This document shows, one piece after another, positions 15,874 to 25,810 of a DNA stretch of 64,000 bases. The stretch is from positions 62,001-126,000 of the forward strand of contig NZ_JAERRH010000009.1 in NCBI RefSeq assembly GCF_016741855.1, written 5' to 3'. The position numbers and the translations under genes were made by a program. The notes under the pieces are model-generated. The model saw only the letters and a program-made list of their open reading frames with translations, searched no databases and was not told where the DNA came from. The first letter of the stretch is position 1. Each line of letters starts with the position of its first letter. Origin of the DNA: Streptomyces musisoli. GTDB taxonomy: Bacteria > Actinomycetota > Actinomycetes > Streptomycetales > Streptomycetaceae.

Positions 15874-18340
15874 TCCTGAGGAACGTGACGGAGTTCGCCG
15901 GGAAGGTGTAGGTGAACCGGCCGGAGACGCCGGTGAACGAGGACGTCTCGGGGGCGACGGCCGTGGACGTCTCGGTGTTCACCGCGTCCGGCGCGGCGGC
16001 GAGCGTGGTCACCTTGGCCGCCCTGGACGCCACGTCGGCGCCGCCGAGGTCGACGGCCGTACGGGCCGCCTGGGAGCGGGCGTTGACGACCTTGACGATC
16101 AGTTCGCCGGTCTTCGCGTCCCGGGGGACGACCTGACGGAACGGCTCGGCCGGCCTGTCGGTGAAGCTGCCCCACTCCCGGCCGTCCAGGGTGAGGGTGA
16201 CCTGGCGGCCGCGCACCTTGACGCCGATGTCGTAGGTGCGGCCGGTCTCGACCGACCCGGGCCCGGAGATCAGCGTGGACTTGCCGCCGTCCACGGCCTG
16301 TTCGACCGCGGACCGGCTGTTGTTCCAGCCGCCGATGTTCCACCAGTAGTAGCTGCCGGTGTCCTTGACGCCGAAGGCGACGAGGAAGCCTTCCTCGCCG
16401 GACTCCTTGGTGGCCTTCACGTGCAGGTCGTAGTCGTGCCAGGACGGGTCGCCCGCCTGGACCATGGTGTTCTCGGCCGCGACGTCCGTCTGCACGTACC
16501 GGCCGTCCCGGACGGACCAGCTGCCGGTGCCGGTGTGCGTCCACCGCGAGGCGCCACCGGAGAAGTCGTCGTCGAGCAGGGTCGTCCCGTCGGCGGCGGT
16601 GACCCGCACGTCGTCGTAGGCGGCGCTGGTGGCCCAGGTGGACAGGCCGACCGCGCCGGTGATCGGCCCGCCGGCGCCCGGCGTGCCGGTCGCCGTGCTC
16701 GGCACCACCCGGTCGCCCACGTTGGACATGAACAGCTTCTGCACCTCGTAGTCGGCCGAGCCCCAGGAGGCGTGGTTGTCGAACCACACCAGGTTCGGGC
16801 GCCACTGCACATAGTCCTCGTTGGCGAACAGGGGTGCGTACGAGGCCAGCCGCACGACGTCCGCGTTCCGCTCCAGACCGGTCATGTAGGCCGCCTCGGC
16901 GAGACCGTTCCCGAAGGTGTTGCCCTGGGACGCGTACTCGCCGAGGAAGACCTTCGGGCCGGAGCGGTCGTAGGAGTCGTAGCGGTCGTTGTTCCGTAGG
17001 AACCACTGCGGGCTGTTGTAGTAGTGCTCGTCGACCATGTCGACCCGGGCGTCCCTGTTCAGCTGCCAGGCCGCGTCGAAGGTCGGGCCGGAGTCGTCCG
17101 GGCCCGCGTTGGAGATCACCGTCATGTACGGGTACCTGGCGTCGATGGCGGCGCGGAACTGCCGGAAGCGGGCGAAGAACTCCTCGGGCAGGTTCTCCTC
17201 GTTGCCGACCTCGATGTGGGTGAGGTGGAAGGGCTTGGGGTGGCCCATCCTCGCGCGCACCTCGCCCCACTCGGACGTCACCGGCCCGTTGGCGAACTCG
17301 ATGAGGTCGAGGGTGTCCTGGATGTGCCGCTTCAGCAGCGCGTCGTCGTCGACGGCCCGGTTCTGGCCGCAGCCGGTGACCAGGGCCGGCACGACGGGCA
17401 GCGGCATGGCGCCGATGTCCTCGGCGAACCGGAAGTACTCGTAGTAGCCGAGGCCGTAGCTCTGGTTGTAGCCCCAGAAGTCGGAGTTCGTCGCCCGCCG
17501 CTCGACCGGGCCGACGGTGTCCTTCCACTGGTAGGAGCGCTTGCGCTGCCAGCCGGAGGACTCGCTGTAGTCCTGCATGGAGCCGGTGTTGACGAGGCAG
17601 CCGCCGGGGAAGCGGACGAAGCCCGGGTGCAGGGCGGCGACCTTCTCGGCGAGGTCCTCGCGCAGGCCGTTGGGCTCGTGCCGGTAGGTGTCGCGCGGGA
17701 AGAGGGACACCATGTCGACGGCCGTGGCGGCACCGGCGGCGACGGTGAGCCGGCCGGTGGTGCTGGTACGGCCGGCGGTGAATCCGGCCTTGTACCGCAC
17801 CCAGCCGCCCTTCCCCACGGTGATCCGCCGGGCGGCCGCGAGCGTGCCGCCGGCGTCCTGGAGGGTGACGGTAAGCGTGCTGCCGGCTTCGGCGCGGGCC
17901 CACACCGAGAAGTCGTACTTCTTGCCGTCCTGCACGGCGATGCCGGTGTTGTAGCCGGCGTTGGTGACGGACGAGCCGGCACCCAGAAGGAGGTAGTTCC
18001 TGTTGCGGTCGGCGAGACGGCCGGCGTCGTTCACGACCTGTGCGGTACCGGAGACCGTCCAGGCGGTCAGCGGGGTGTACGCCTCGTTGTCGTCGGTGGA
18101 GTACTCGAAGGACCGGTTCTGGACGAGTTCGGCGTACAGGCCGCCGTCGGCGGCCCGGTTGATGTCCTCGAAGAAGACGCCGTACATGGTCTTGCCGATC
18201 TCCGGTCCGGTGGCGGAGGGATCGACGGTGATCGAGTAGTCGGCGGTGGCCTCGGCGTGGGCGGGGCCGGGAAGGGCGGCCGTGACGAGCAGGACGGCGC
18301 TCACTCCCAGGCCGAGTCTTTGGCGGGCGGTGCGTGACAT
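15860..18340 (-). CDS. Secreted alpha-L-arabinofuranosidase (GH51-type)
   Basis: An 826-residue exported enzyme with a signal peptide ending around PGPAHAEA. Domains in order: an N-terminal carbohydrate-binding-like beta domain (~residues 60-215), the GH51 barrel with acid/base glutamate in HIEVGNEENLP and nucleophile in VFLGEYASQG, a concanavalin-like DUF1080-type insertion (from about LLDDDFSGG to GREWGSF) and the C-terminal arabinofuranosidase beta domain. It should release arabinose from arabinoxylan or arabinan outside the cell. The ATG at 18340 has ggag 6 bases upstream; the reading frame continues to a GTG at 18379 without support. No sugar transporter lies next to it. Confidence 0.9.
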   Translation of the reverse strand: MSRTARQRLGLGVSAVLLVTAALPGPAHAEATADYSITVDPSATGPEIGKTMYGVFFEDINRAADGGLYAELVQNRSFEYSTDDNEAYTPLTAWTVSGTAQVVNDAGRLADRNRNYLLLGAGSSVTNAGYNTGIAVQDGKKYDFSVWARAEAGSTLTVTLQDAGGTLAAARRITVGKGGWVRYKAGFTAGRTSTTGRLTVAAGAATAVDMVSLFPRDTYRHEPNGLREDLAEKVAALHPGFVRFPGGCLVNTGSMQDYSESSGWQRKRSYQWKDTVGPVERRATNSDFWGYNQSYGLGYYEYFRFAEDIGAMPLPVVPALVTGCGQNRAVDDDALLKRHIQDTLDLIEFANGPVTSEWGEVRARMGHPKPFHLTHIEVGNEENLPEEFFARFRQFRAAIDARYPYMTVISNAGPDDSGPTFDAAWQLNRDARVDMVDEHYYNSPQWFLRNNDRYDSYDRSGPKVFLGEYASQGNTFGNGLAEAAYMTGLERNADVVRLASYAPLFANEDYVQWRPNLVWFDNHASWGSADYEVQKLFMSNVGDRVVPSTATGTPGAGGPITGAVGLSTWATSAAYDDVRVTAADGTTLLDDDFSGGASRWTHTGTGSWSVRDGRYVQTDVAAENTMVQAGDPSWHDYDLHVKATKESGEEGFLVAFGVKDTGSYYWWNIGGWNNSRSAVEQAVDGGKSTLISGPGSVETGRTYDIGVKVRGRQVTLTLDGREWGSFTDRPAEPFRQVVPRDAKTGELIVKVVNARSQAARTAVDLGGADVASRAAKVTTLAAAPDAVNTETSTAVAPETSSFTGVSGRFTYTFPANSVTFLRIKQR

Positions 18341-18361
18341 GGATACTCCGCGACTCGTGGT

Positions 18362-18396
18362 GTTCGAAATATCAGACACTGGTCAGCACTTCGAAC
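18362..18396. promoter_or_regulatory. Inverted repeat upstream of the arabinofuranosidase gene
   Basis: GTTCGAA (18362-18368) and TTCGAAC (18390-18396) form a perfect 7-bp inverted repeat with a 21-bp gap, 22 bp upstream of the enzyme start. Each arm contains the self-palindrome TTCGAA. This is a plausible operator for a sugar-responsive repressor; which one is unknown. The rest of 18397-18546 shows no gene. Confidence 0.5.
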
Positions 18397-18546
18397 GGCA
18401 AGATAGAGAAGGGGTATGAGCACGTCAATGGGGCGGGCATCAGCGCCCCGACAGGGCGCGGAATCGCGCCAGCGACCAGGCCGGCCGCACCCGGCGGACG
18501 GCGGCGGCCCCGCGGACGGCCGCCACTCGAGACGAAAGGCGCACCG

Positions 18547-18990
18547 ATGGGCGAGTTCTGGCCGGTCCCGGACGTGCTGGCCCACCTGGCCGGACGCTGG
18601 CGGGTGGAGCGGAGCGTGCGGGATCTGGCGAGCGGGCACGAAGGGCACTTCACGGGGGTGACCGTCTTCGGCGCGCTGGACGGCGGCGGACTGCTGCACG
18701 AGGAGTCGGGGACCTTCACCTGGCAGGGCGCCGTCCGGCCGGCCGGCCGGACGCTGCGGTTCCTGCCGGGGCCCACGCCGAGCCGGGCGGACGTGCGGTT
18801 CGCGGACGGGCGGCCCTTCCACGAGCTGGACCTGGCCACGGGGCACTGCGTCGCCGACCACCCCTGCGCGGCCGACCTCTACCGGGGCGAGTTCACCGTG
18901 CGGGACTCCGACCACTGGCGCTCGGTGTGGCGGGTCGGCGGCCCGGCGAAGGATCTCGTCCTCACCACCGGCTACGTGCGCGAGGGCTGA
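18547..18990 (+). CDS. DUF6314-like family protein
   Basis: A 147-residue cytosolic protein with a beta-rich lipocalin-like pattern: HLAGRWRVERSV at the start, HFTGVTVF, LLHEESGTFTW, RTLRFLP, then GEFTVRDSDHWRSVWRV and LVLTTGYVRE. I recognise it as the actinobacterial DUF6314 type, whose function is not established. The ATG at 18547 is the first start followed by the conserved-looking region; the frame upstream is Arg/Pro-rich and not convincing. It converges with the histidine-phosphatase-like gene, overlapping by 19 bp. Confidence 0.68.
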   Translation: MGEFWPVPDVLAHLAGRWRVERSVRDLASGHEGHFTGVTVFGALDGGGLLHEESGTFTWQGAVRPAGRTLRFLPGPTPSRADVRFADGRPFHELDLATGHCVADHPCAADLYRGEFTVRDSDHWRSVWRVGGPAKDLVLTTGYVREG

Positions 18991-19565
18991 GTCCGGACCC
19001 CGTCGAAGCGGAGGTTCCAGCGGCCGGAGCGGCCCGTGACCGTCGTCGTCGAGAGCGGACGGACGTCGAGGTTCCAGTAGGTCGGGGGAGGCGCCTTCAG
19101 GGCGTAGACCAGGGCCGCCCGGATCACCGAGGGCTCGGCCACCGCGACGATCCGGCCCCCGTCGTCCACCGGCCGGGTGTCCAGCCAGCCGCCGACCCGG
19201 GAGATGAACGCCAGCAGGGACTCGCCGCCGTGCGGGGTGGCGCGCGGGTCGGCGAGCCAGGAGTCCACCGCCTGCGGCTCGCGGGCCATGGCCTCGCCCA
19301 GCGTCAGTCCGCGCCAGCGGCCCATGTCGCAGTCCCGCAGCGCAAGCTGGACCAGCGGGGCGTACCCCAGCGCGTCGCCCGTGGCCCGGCTGCGGGGGGT
19401 GGGCGAGCAGTAGCGCAGCTCGGACGCGGCCAGCGGCAGCAGGTCCCCGGCGACGCGCTGCACCTCGTCCCAGCCGGCCAGGTCCAGCGGCCGGTCGTCC
19501 TCGAAGCGCTCCGCGAGCAGGGGGGAACTGCGCGCGGCGGCGACGAACGTCACCCTCAGTGGCAT
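18972..19565 (-). CDS. Histidine-phosphatase-fold protein lacking both catalytic histidines
   Basis: A 197-residue protein that aligns by eye with the phosphoglycerate-mutase/CobC fold: an early strand VTFVAAARSS, SPTPRSRATGDALG, DCDMGRWRGLTL, GGESLLAFISRV and VAVAEPSVIRAALVYAL. In active enzymes the first strand carries RHG and the late one SHG; here they read AAR and AEP, so both catalytic histidines are missing. The scaffold arginine and the acidic motif remain. It is probably a pseudo-enzyme with a binding or regulatory role, or it acts on an unusual substrate. It overlaps the convergent DUF6314-like gene by 19 bp. Confidence 0.75.
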   Translation of the reverse strand: MPLRVTFVAAARSSPLLAERFEDDRPLDLAGWDEVQRVAGDLLPLAASELRYCSPTPRSRATGDALGYAPLVQLALRDCDMGRWRGLTLGEAMAREPQAVDSWLADPRATPHGGESLLAFISRVGGWLDTRPVDDGGRIVAVAEPSVIRAALVYALKAPPPTYWNLDVRPLSTTTVTGRSGRWNLRFDGVRTQPSRT

Positions 19566-19634
19566 GCCGTGATGGTGAGCCGTGCCGGGAGGCAGGTCAA
19601 GGGGTGTTACCCGGCGGTTACCCGGGGCGTGCGA

Positions 19635-20087
19635 TCACTCACCGGCCGCTTGCCCGAACGTGTGGACCATCCACTGGTCGGGCCGGTCCAGCGGCTGGAA
19701 GCCCAGCTTCGCGTAGACCCCGTGCGCATCCTGCGTGACCAGCGCCAGCCGGCGCAGGCCGAGGGGCACCAGGTGGTCGCGGATGCGGCGGACGAACGCG
19801 GTGCCGAGCCCCCCGCCGCGCACGGACGGGTCGACGTACACATCGGCGAGCCAGGCGAACAGCGCATGGTCGGTGACCACGCGCGCGTACGCCACCTGCT
19901 GCCCGGAGACCGGCGCGTAGACCCCGAAGTTCAGCGAGGACGCCATCGCCCGCTCGTGCGTCTCCCGGGGGCGCCCGATCGCCCAGTACGCGTCGGTGGA
20001 CAGCCAGCCGTACACGCGGTCGACGTCGACCCGGGCGGGGTCGGCGGAGAACTCGTACCCCGCGGGGAGGTCGGGTGTATCGCTCAT
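19635..20087 (-). CDS. GNAT-family N-acetyltransferase
   Basis: A 150-residue GNAT protein. The acetyl-CoA binding motif A is seen in LADVYVDPSVRGGGLGTAF, followed by RIRDHLVPLGLRRLALVT and the C-terminal VYAKLGFQPL. The start ATG at 20087 has gagg 8 bases upstream. It is monocistronic by spacing (69 bp to the next gene downstream, and 197 bp behind the MocR gene stop). Substrate unknown; small-molecule or protein amine acetylation are both possible. Confidence 0.87.
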   Translation of the reverse strand: MSDTPDLPAGYEFSADPARVDVDRVYGWLSTDAYWAIGRPRETHERAMASSLNFGVYAPVSGQQVAYARVVTDHALFAWLADVYVDPSVRGGGLGTAFVRRIRDHLVPLGLRRLALVTQDAHGVYAKLGFQPLDRPDQWMVHTFGQAAGE

Positions 20088-20196
20088 GCGGTGATCCTCA
20101 CAGGCCCGGCTTCCGCATGACGAGCGCTTTTCCCGGCCCCTCCGGTCCGGGTCCGCGTCCGGTGTCCTCACCTGGGGTTCCCGTCCGGGTCCCTCG

Positions 20197-20274
20197 TCCG
20201 GGGTTCACGACGCCGGTCCGGGGTTCACGACCGGTCCGGGGTTTTCGCGTCGCCGGTCCGGGGTTCGCGACGCC
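20197..20274. repeat. Short imperfect tandem repeat (4 units of 18-22 bp)
   Basis: Four adjacent copies of tccggggttcacgacgccgg-like units (20, 18, 22 and 18 bp) lie between the MocR-type gene stop and the GNAT start. Copies differ in length and in the middle. No coding sense is apparent. The rest of 20088-20284 shows no gene. Confidence 0.75.
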
Positions 20275-20284
20275 TCGTGCCGAC

Positions 20285-21764
20285 TCATCCCGCCTCGTCC
20301 GGATCGCGCACCGCCTCGTCGTACGCCGTCCGCAGCCGTCGCACCCCCTCCGTGATCTCCCCGGTCCCGGCCACCGCCGCGAAGCTCAGGCGGACGTGGG
20401 CGGCGGGGGGTTCGGCGCTGAAGTAGGGGCGGCCCGGGGTGAGGGCGACGCCCGCGCGCAGGGCCGCCGCGGCCAGCGCGGCCTCTCCCCCGGAGCCGAA
20501 GGCCTGGGTGCCCCCGGTACCGTCGGGCAGGCGCAGCCACAGGTGGTAGCCGCCGGACGGGATGTGGGGCAGGACGAGTTCGGGCAGGTGCCGGGCGAGC
20601 GCGCCCGTCATGGCGTCCCGGCGGGTCTTCAGCGCGGCCGACAGCGCCCGCAGATGGCGGGGCCAGGCCGGGGAGCCGACCAGTTCCAGGGCGGCCTCCT
20701 GGAGCGGGCGCGGGACGAAGAAGCTGTCCACGACCTGGATGGCCCGCAGGCGTTCCAGCACCGGCCCGTGCGCGGCCAGGGCGCACACCCGGAAGCTGGG
20801 CGAGGTCGCCTTGGTCAGCGAGCCGACGTGGACCACCACGCCGTCCGGGTCGTCGGCGGCCAGCGGGCGGGGCAGCGGGCCCGCGTCGGCGTGCACGAGC
20901 CGGCGGACGAAGTCGTCCTCGACGACGAACGCACCGGCCTCCCGGGCGATGCGCAGCACCTCGGCGCGCCGGGCGGGGGCCAGCACGGCACCGGTCGGGT
21001 TCTGGAACAGCGGCTGGCAGACGAAGACCCGGGCGCCGGTGGCGTGGAAGGCGTCCGCGAGCAGGTCGGGGCGCACTCCGTCGGGGTCCACGGGCACCGG
21101 GACGGGCCGCAGACCGGCCGCGCGGGCCAGGGCCAGCATCCCCGGGTAGGTGGGCGACTCCACCAGCACCGGGGCACCGGGCGGGGCGACCGCCCGCAGG
21201 GCGGTGGTCAGCGCCGACTGGCCGCCCGCCGCGATCAGCACCTCGGCGGCCGTGACGGCGCCGCCGATCCCGCGCGCGAACCACTCCCGCAGTTCCGGCA
21301 GCCCTTCCAGGGGCGGCCTCCCCCAGGCCCCGGGCCGCCGTCCGGCCCTGGCCAGGGCCGCCGCCATGGCCCGCTCCGGCTGAAGGGAGGGGTGCAGGTA
21401 GCCGCCGTTGAACTCCAGCACCCCGGGCGGCGGCACGGCCAGCGACACCGTGACACCCGAGGCGTCCACCGTGCGCGGTACGAGGTCGGCGGCGCCGTCG
21501 GCGCTCAGCGCGACCTCCTGCCAGGACGTGTCCCCGGCGGGGGACTCCGCCGTGTGCGGCCGGGCCCGGAAGGCGCCGGCGCCCGGCCGGGTGACCACCA
21601 GACCCTCGGCGGCGAGCTGCGCGAGGGCGCGGGAGACGGTCACCGGGCTCACCCGGAACCGCTCGACCAATGCCCGACTCGACGGGAGCTTTCCCCCAGG
21701 AGAGTAGCGGTCCAGCTCCAGTCGCAGCTGTTCTGCCAGTTCACCCACACTGCTACGCTGTTGC

Positions 21765-21766
<2 letters not shown>
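20285..21766 (-). CDS. MocR/PdxR-type transcription regulator (GntR HTH + aminotransferase domain)
   Basis: A 493-residue protein. An N-terminal GntR-type winged helix (LPSSRALVERFRVSPVTVSR, then AEGLVVTRPGAGAF) is joined to a class I aminotransferase fold (~105-490) with the PLP lysine in VGSLTKATSPSFR and SGGYHLWLRL near the end. MocR proteins sense PLP or an amino compound and usually control a neighbouring gene. Here the divergent EamA transporter starts within the same four bases (CATG), and a 31-bp dyad is centred on the shared starts. The gene probably represses or activates the exporter and itself. Confidence 0.92.
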
Positions 21767-22676
<910 letters not shown>

Positions 22677-22695
22677 TCGTGAGGAGGGCCGGCAC

Positions 22696-22893
22696 ATGCG
22701 CGCATCCAAGGGTGACAAGCTCGTCCAGCACGGCAGGGTGGTGGGCCAGCACGACCAGGTCTCCGAAGTCGTCGAAGTACTCGGCCAGGAGGGCAACCCG
22801 CCCTACCGCGTCCGCTTCGAGAACGGGCACGAGGCGATCATGTCCCCCGGCCCCGACTGCCAGGTCAAGCACCGGGACGAGCAGCGCCCGTAG
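22696..22893 (+). CDS. DUF1918 small protein
   Basis: A 65-residue protein with the DUF1918 pattern: GDKLVQHGRVVGQHDQVSEV, a PPYRVRFENGHE strand pair and a C-terminal SPGPDC. It is a small SH3-like beta protein of unknown function that is common in actinobacteria. A strong gaggaggg ribosome site lies 7 bases before the ATG. It follows the EamA gene by 19 bp and may be co-transcribed. Its stop codon directly abuts the stop codon of the convergent hydrolase gene. Confidence 0.88.
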   Translation: MRASKGDKLVQHGRVVGQHDQVSEVVEVLGQEGNPPYRVRFENGHEAIMSPGPDCQVKHRDEQRP

Positions 22894-24252
22894 TCACCGC
22901 GGTGGTTTCGCCGGCCCCCGGTAGTGGTCGGCGACCACCCGCGCCATCGCCCCGGCCGGATCGGCCGCCAGGTCCTTGGCGGCGAAAAACACATGCCCGC
23001 GCACCTGCGGATACCCGGCGGCGAGGGTGAGGTGCCGGGACAGCTCGACGGGGTCCTGCCAGGCCGAAGGCTGCCCTGTGGCGCCCGCCCGGTACAGGGC
23101 CTCGCCGACGTACAGGTGCGTCTTGGTGCCCTTGGCCACCTCCGCCCACCACGCGACGAGTCCGGCGTAGTCGGCGGCGGCGTTGCCGATGTGCCAGTAG
23201 AGCTGCGGCACGATGTAGTCGATCCAGTGGCTGCGCACCCACCTGCGGGTGTCCGCGTACAGGTCGTCGTACGTCTCCACGCCCGCCCGTGTGTCGGAGC
23301 CGCGTGAGTCGGTCGTCGCGTTGCGCCACACCCCGAAGGGGCTGACCCCGAACCGGGTGCCGGGCCGGACCCGCTTGATGCCGGCGGCCGTCTCCCGCAC
23401 CAGTGTGTCGATGTTGTCCCGGCGCCAGGCGGCCCGGCTGGGGAAGGCGCCGCCGTGGCGGTCGTAGGCGTCGTCGTCGTCGAAGGTCTGCCCGGCGACC
23501 GGATACGGGTAGAAGTAGTCGTCGAAGTGGACGGCGTCCACCGGGTAACGGGCGACCGCGTCCAGCATGGCCCGCTGCACGAAGGCGCGGACCTCCGGCA
23601 GGCCGGGGTTGTAGTACAGCCGGCCGCCGTACGGCACCACCCAGTCGGGGTGCTTGCGGGCCGGGTGCGCGGCGGCCAGCCGGGTGGGCTCGGTGTGGTT
23701 CGCGACGCGGTACGGGTTGAACCAGGCGTGCAGTTGCAGGCCCCGGGCGTGGGCCTCCGTGACGGCCGTGCCGAGCGGGTCCCAGCCCGGGTGCCGGCCC
23801 TGGGTGCCGGTGAGGTACTCGGCCCAGGGCTCGTACGGCGAGGGCCACAGCGCGTCGGCCGTGGGCCGCACCTGGAGGATCACCGTGTTGAGCCGGTCGC
23901 GGACGGCCCGGTCGAGGTGGGCGGTCAGCTCCTTGCGCTGCTCGGCCGCCGTGCGGCCGGGCCGCGAGGGCCAGTCCCGGTTGCCGACGGTCGCGATCCA
24001 GACCCCGCGCATCTCGGCGCTCGCCCGCGGCAGTCCGTCCGGCACCGGCACCGCGCCCTGCACCGGGGAGTCTTCGGCCGCCGTGCCCGGTGCCGGATCG
24101 GCGGAGCCCTCCGCCGCCGTGAGCGGTGCCGGATCCGCGCCCTCGGCCGCCGTCCCGGGCACCGGACCGCCCCCTCCCGCCGCCGCGTCCGACGCCGTGA
24201 GCAGCGTGGACAGCGCCGCCAGTGCGAAGGCCCGCCGCGACATGCGCCCCAT
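22894..24252 (-). CDS. Exported glycoside hydrolase-like protein (GHL10/DUF187)
   Basis: About 452 residues from the ATG at 24252 (gaagg 6 bases upstream). A Tat/Sec-like signal (SRRAFALAALSTLLTA) is followed by an Ala/Pro/Glu-rich spacer with three related PxPxTAAEGxxx segments, then the GHL10 barrel: MRGVWIATVGNRDWPS, NTVILQVRPTADALWPS, HAWFNPYRVANHT, DAVHFDDYFYPYP and YIVPQLYWHIGN. The paired acidic residues in FDDYF fit a (beta/alpha)8 hydrolase acting on cell-wall or exopolysaccharide material. True substrate unknown. A later ATG at 24243 is also possible. Confidence 0.88.
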   Translation of the reverse strand: MGRMSRRAFALAALSTLLTASDAAAGGGGPVPGTAAEGADPAPLTAAEGSADPAPGTAAEDSPVQGAVPVPDGLPRASAEMRGVWIATVGNRDWPSRPGRTAAEQRKELTAHLDRAVRDRLNTVILQVRPTADALWPSPYEPWAEYLTGTQGRHPGWDPLGTAVTEAHARGLQLHAWFNPYRVANHTEPTRLAAAHPARKHPDWVVPYGGRLYYNPGLPEVRAFVQRAMLDAVARYPVDAVHFDDYFYPYPVAGQTFDDDDAYDRHGGAFPSRAAWRRDNIDTLVRETAAGIKRVRPGTRFGVSPFGVWRNATTDSRGSDTRAGVETYDDLYADTRRWVRSHWIDYIVPQLYWHIGNAAADYAGLVAWWAEVAKGTKTHLYVGEALYRAGATGQPSAWQDPVELSRHLTLAAGYPQVRGHVFFAAKDLAADPAGAMARVVADHYRGPAKPPR

Positions 24253-24421
24253 GTGCACCTTCCCGTACGCTCCGGATCCGCACCGTCACGGACCGTTCCG
24301 CGGTTCAGGATGCCCCCACCCGGGCGATCGATCATCGATACTTGGCGGTAACGTGCACGATCGGAGCAGGCGCCGAACCCGGAGGTCCTGCCAGCGAGCC
24401 GGAACCAGCGAAGGGGTCGAT

Positions 24422-25297
24422 GTGACGGACTTCCCATCGGGAGACATTGCGCGCGTCGGAGTCGTGGGCTGCGGCCAGATGGGCGCGGGCATCGCCGAGG
24501 TGTGCGCCCGCGCGGGACTGGACGTGAAGGTCGCCGAGACCACCGGCGAGGCCCTGGAGATCGGCCGTACCCGGCTGTTCACCTCCCTGGCCAAGGCCGC
24601 CGAACGCGGCAAGATCAGCGAGGCGGAGCGGGACGAGACGCAGGCGCGGCTGAGCTTCACCACGGACCTCGGCGAGTTCGCCGACAGGGATCTGGTGATC
24701 GAAGCGGTCGTCGAGAACGAGCAGGTGAAGACCGAGATCTTCCAGGTGCTCGACCAGGTGGTGACCCGGCCGGACGCGATCCTGGCCTCCAACACCTCCT
24801 CGATCCCGCTGGTGAAGCTGGCGGTCGCCACCTCCCGCCCGGACCATGTCGTCGGCATCCACTTCTTCAACCCGGCGCCGGTGCAGGCGCTGATCGAGCT
24901 GATCCCGGCGCTCACCACCTCCGAGGGCACGCTGGGCCGCGCCCAGCTCTTCGCCGAGAAGGTGCTCGGCAAGCACGCCATCCGCGCCCAGGACCGCTCC
25001 GGGTTCGTGGTGAACGCGCTGCTGGTGCCCTACCTGCTGTCCGCGATCCGGATGTTCGAGTCGGGCATCGCGAGCCGCGAGGACATCGACAACGGCATGG
25101 AGATGGGCTGCGCCCACCCGATGGGCCCGCTGAAGCTGTCGGACCTGATCGGCCTGGACACCATCGTCTCCATCGCCAACTCGATGTACGCCGAGTACAA
25201 GGAGCCGCTGTACGCCGCTCCGCCGCTGCTCCAGCGCATGGTCGAGGCGGGCCGGCTCGGCCGGAAGACCGGCTCGGGCTTCTACACCTACGGCTGA
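24422..25297 (+). CDS. 3-hydroxybutyryl-CoA dehydrogenase family protein
   Basis: A 291-residue enzyme with NAD-binding VGVVGCGQMGAGIAEVCARAG, the substrate/catalytic histidine in VVGIHFFNPAP, and a helical C-terminal domain ending SGFYTYG. The catalytic Asn/Ser set (SNTSSIP) is present. It oxidises or reduces (S)-3-hydroxyacyl-CoA, as in beta-oxidation or butyryl-CoA supply. GTG start behind gaagggg. No beta-oxidation partner genes are adjacent; it stands alone with a strong terminator 22 bp downstream. Confidence 0.93.
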   Translation: MTDFPSGDIARVGVVGCGQMGAGIAEVCARAGLDVKVAETTGEALEIGRTRLFTSLAKAAERGKISEAERDETQARLSFTTDLGEFADRDLVIEAVVENEQVKTEIFQVLDQVVTRPDAILASNTSSIPLVKLAVATSRPDHVVGIHFFNPAPVQALIELIPALTTSEGTLGRAQLFAEKVLGKHAIRAQDRSGFVVNALLVPYLLSAIRMFESGIASREDIDNGMEMGCAHPMGPLKLSDLIGLDTIVSIANSMYAEYKEPLYAAPPLLQRMVEAGRLGRKTGSGFYTYG

Positions 25298-25318
25298 TTA
25301 CGAAGAGCGACGCCCGCG

Positions 25319-25346
25319 GGCCCGGCACTCGAAGGAGTGCCGGGCC
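25319..25346 (+). terminator. Strong hairpin terminator
   Basis: A perfect 12-bp G+C-rich stem (25319-25330 with 25335-25346) and a 4-base loop, followed by ttcgtgttt. It lies 22 bp after the 3-hydroxybutyryl-CoA dehydrogenase stop. Confidence 0.85.
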
Positions 25347-25489
25347 TTCGTGTTTCACACACCGCGTGCGCGCCGGGCACGCATATGCCCGTCGCACACG
25401 CTCCCCACGCGCCCACCAGGCGAGTTGACTCTTCATGCGCATGCAAGGGATGCGGACCATCCACTTCGACTACCGAAAGGAGCGGACCT

Positions 25490-25750
25490 GTGACCGCCGA
25501 TCAGGAGCATCCCGTGGTCCACGGAGAACTCGCAGAGTTACGGCGCCGCCTCGACGTGGCCTACGCCCGTGTCGAGGGAGGGCTGGCGCTGCTCCGTCAC
25601 CGCACCGAGGAGACCGCCAAGGAGCTGGACGACCTGGACTCCCGGATGGCCTCGCTGGAACACGCACGCTGGCCGCTGCCGTCGCTCGCCGCGCTGACCG
25701 CGCTCGGCGCGCTCGTGGTGACGGTCTGGCAGGCGCTGGCCGCCCACTAG
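25490..25750 (+). CDS. Small coiled-coil protein with C-terminal membrane helix
   Basis: An 86-residue protein of no recognised family. It begins with a GTG behind a good aaaggag ribosome site. Residues ~10-60 are heptad-like and charged (ELAELRRRLDVAYARVEGG, TAKELDDLDSRMASLE), then one membrane helix (~62-82, LAALTALGALVVTVWQALAA) ends the protein. This tail-anchored or inner-membrane layout would place the coiled coil in the cytosol, perhaps as an oligomerising adaptor. No operon partner is clear. Confidence 0.68.
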   Translation: MTADQEHPVVHGELAELRRRLDVAYARVEGGLALLRHRTEETAKELDDLDSRMASLEHARWPLPSLAALTALGALVVTVWQALAAH

Positions 25751-25810
25751 GGCCCCTCCGGCGATGCCCGTCTGCCGGGACGACCGTCCGGCAGGCCCTG
25801 GCCCGTCCCG

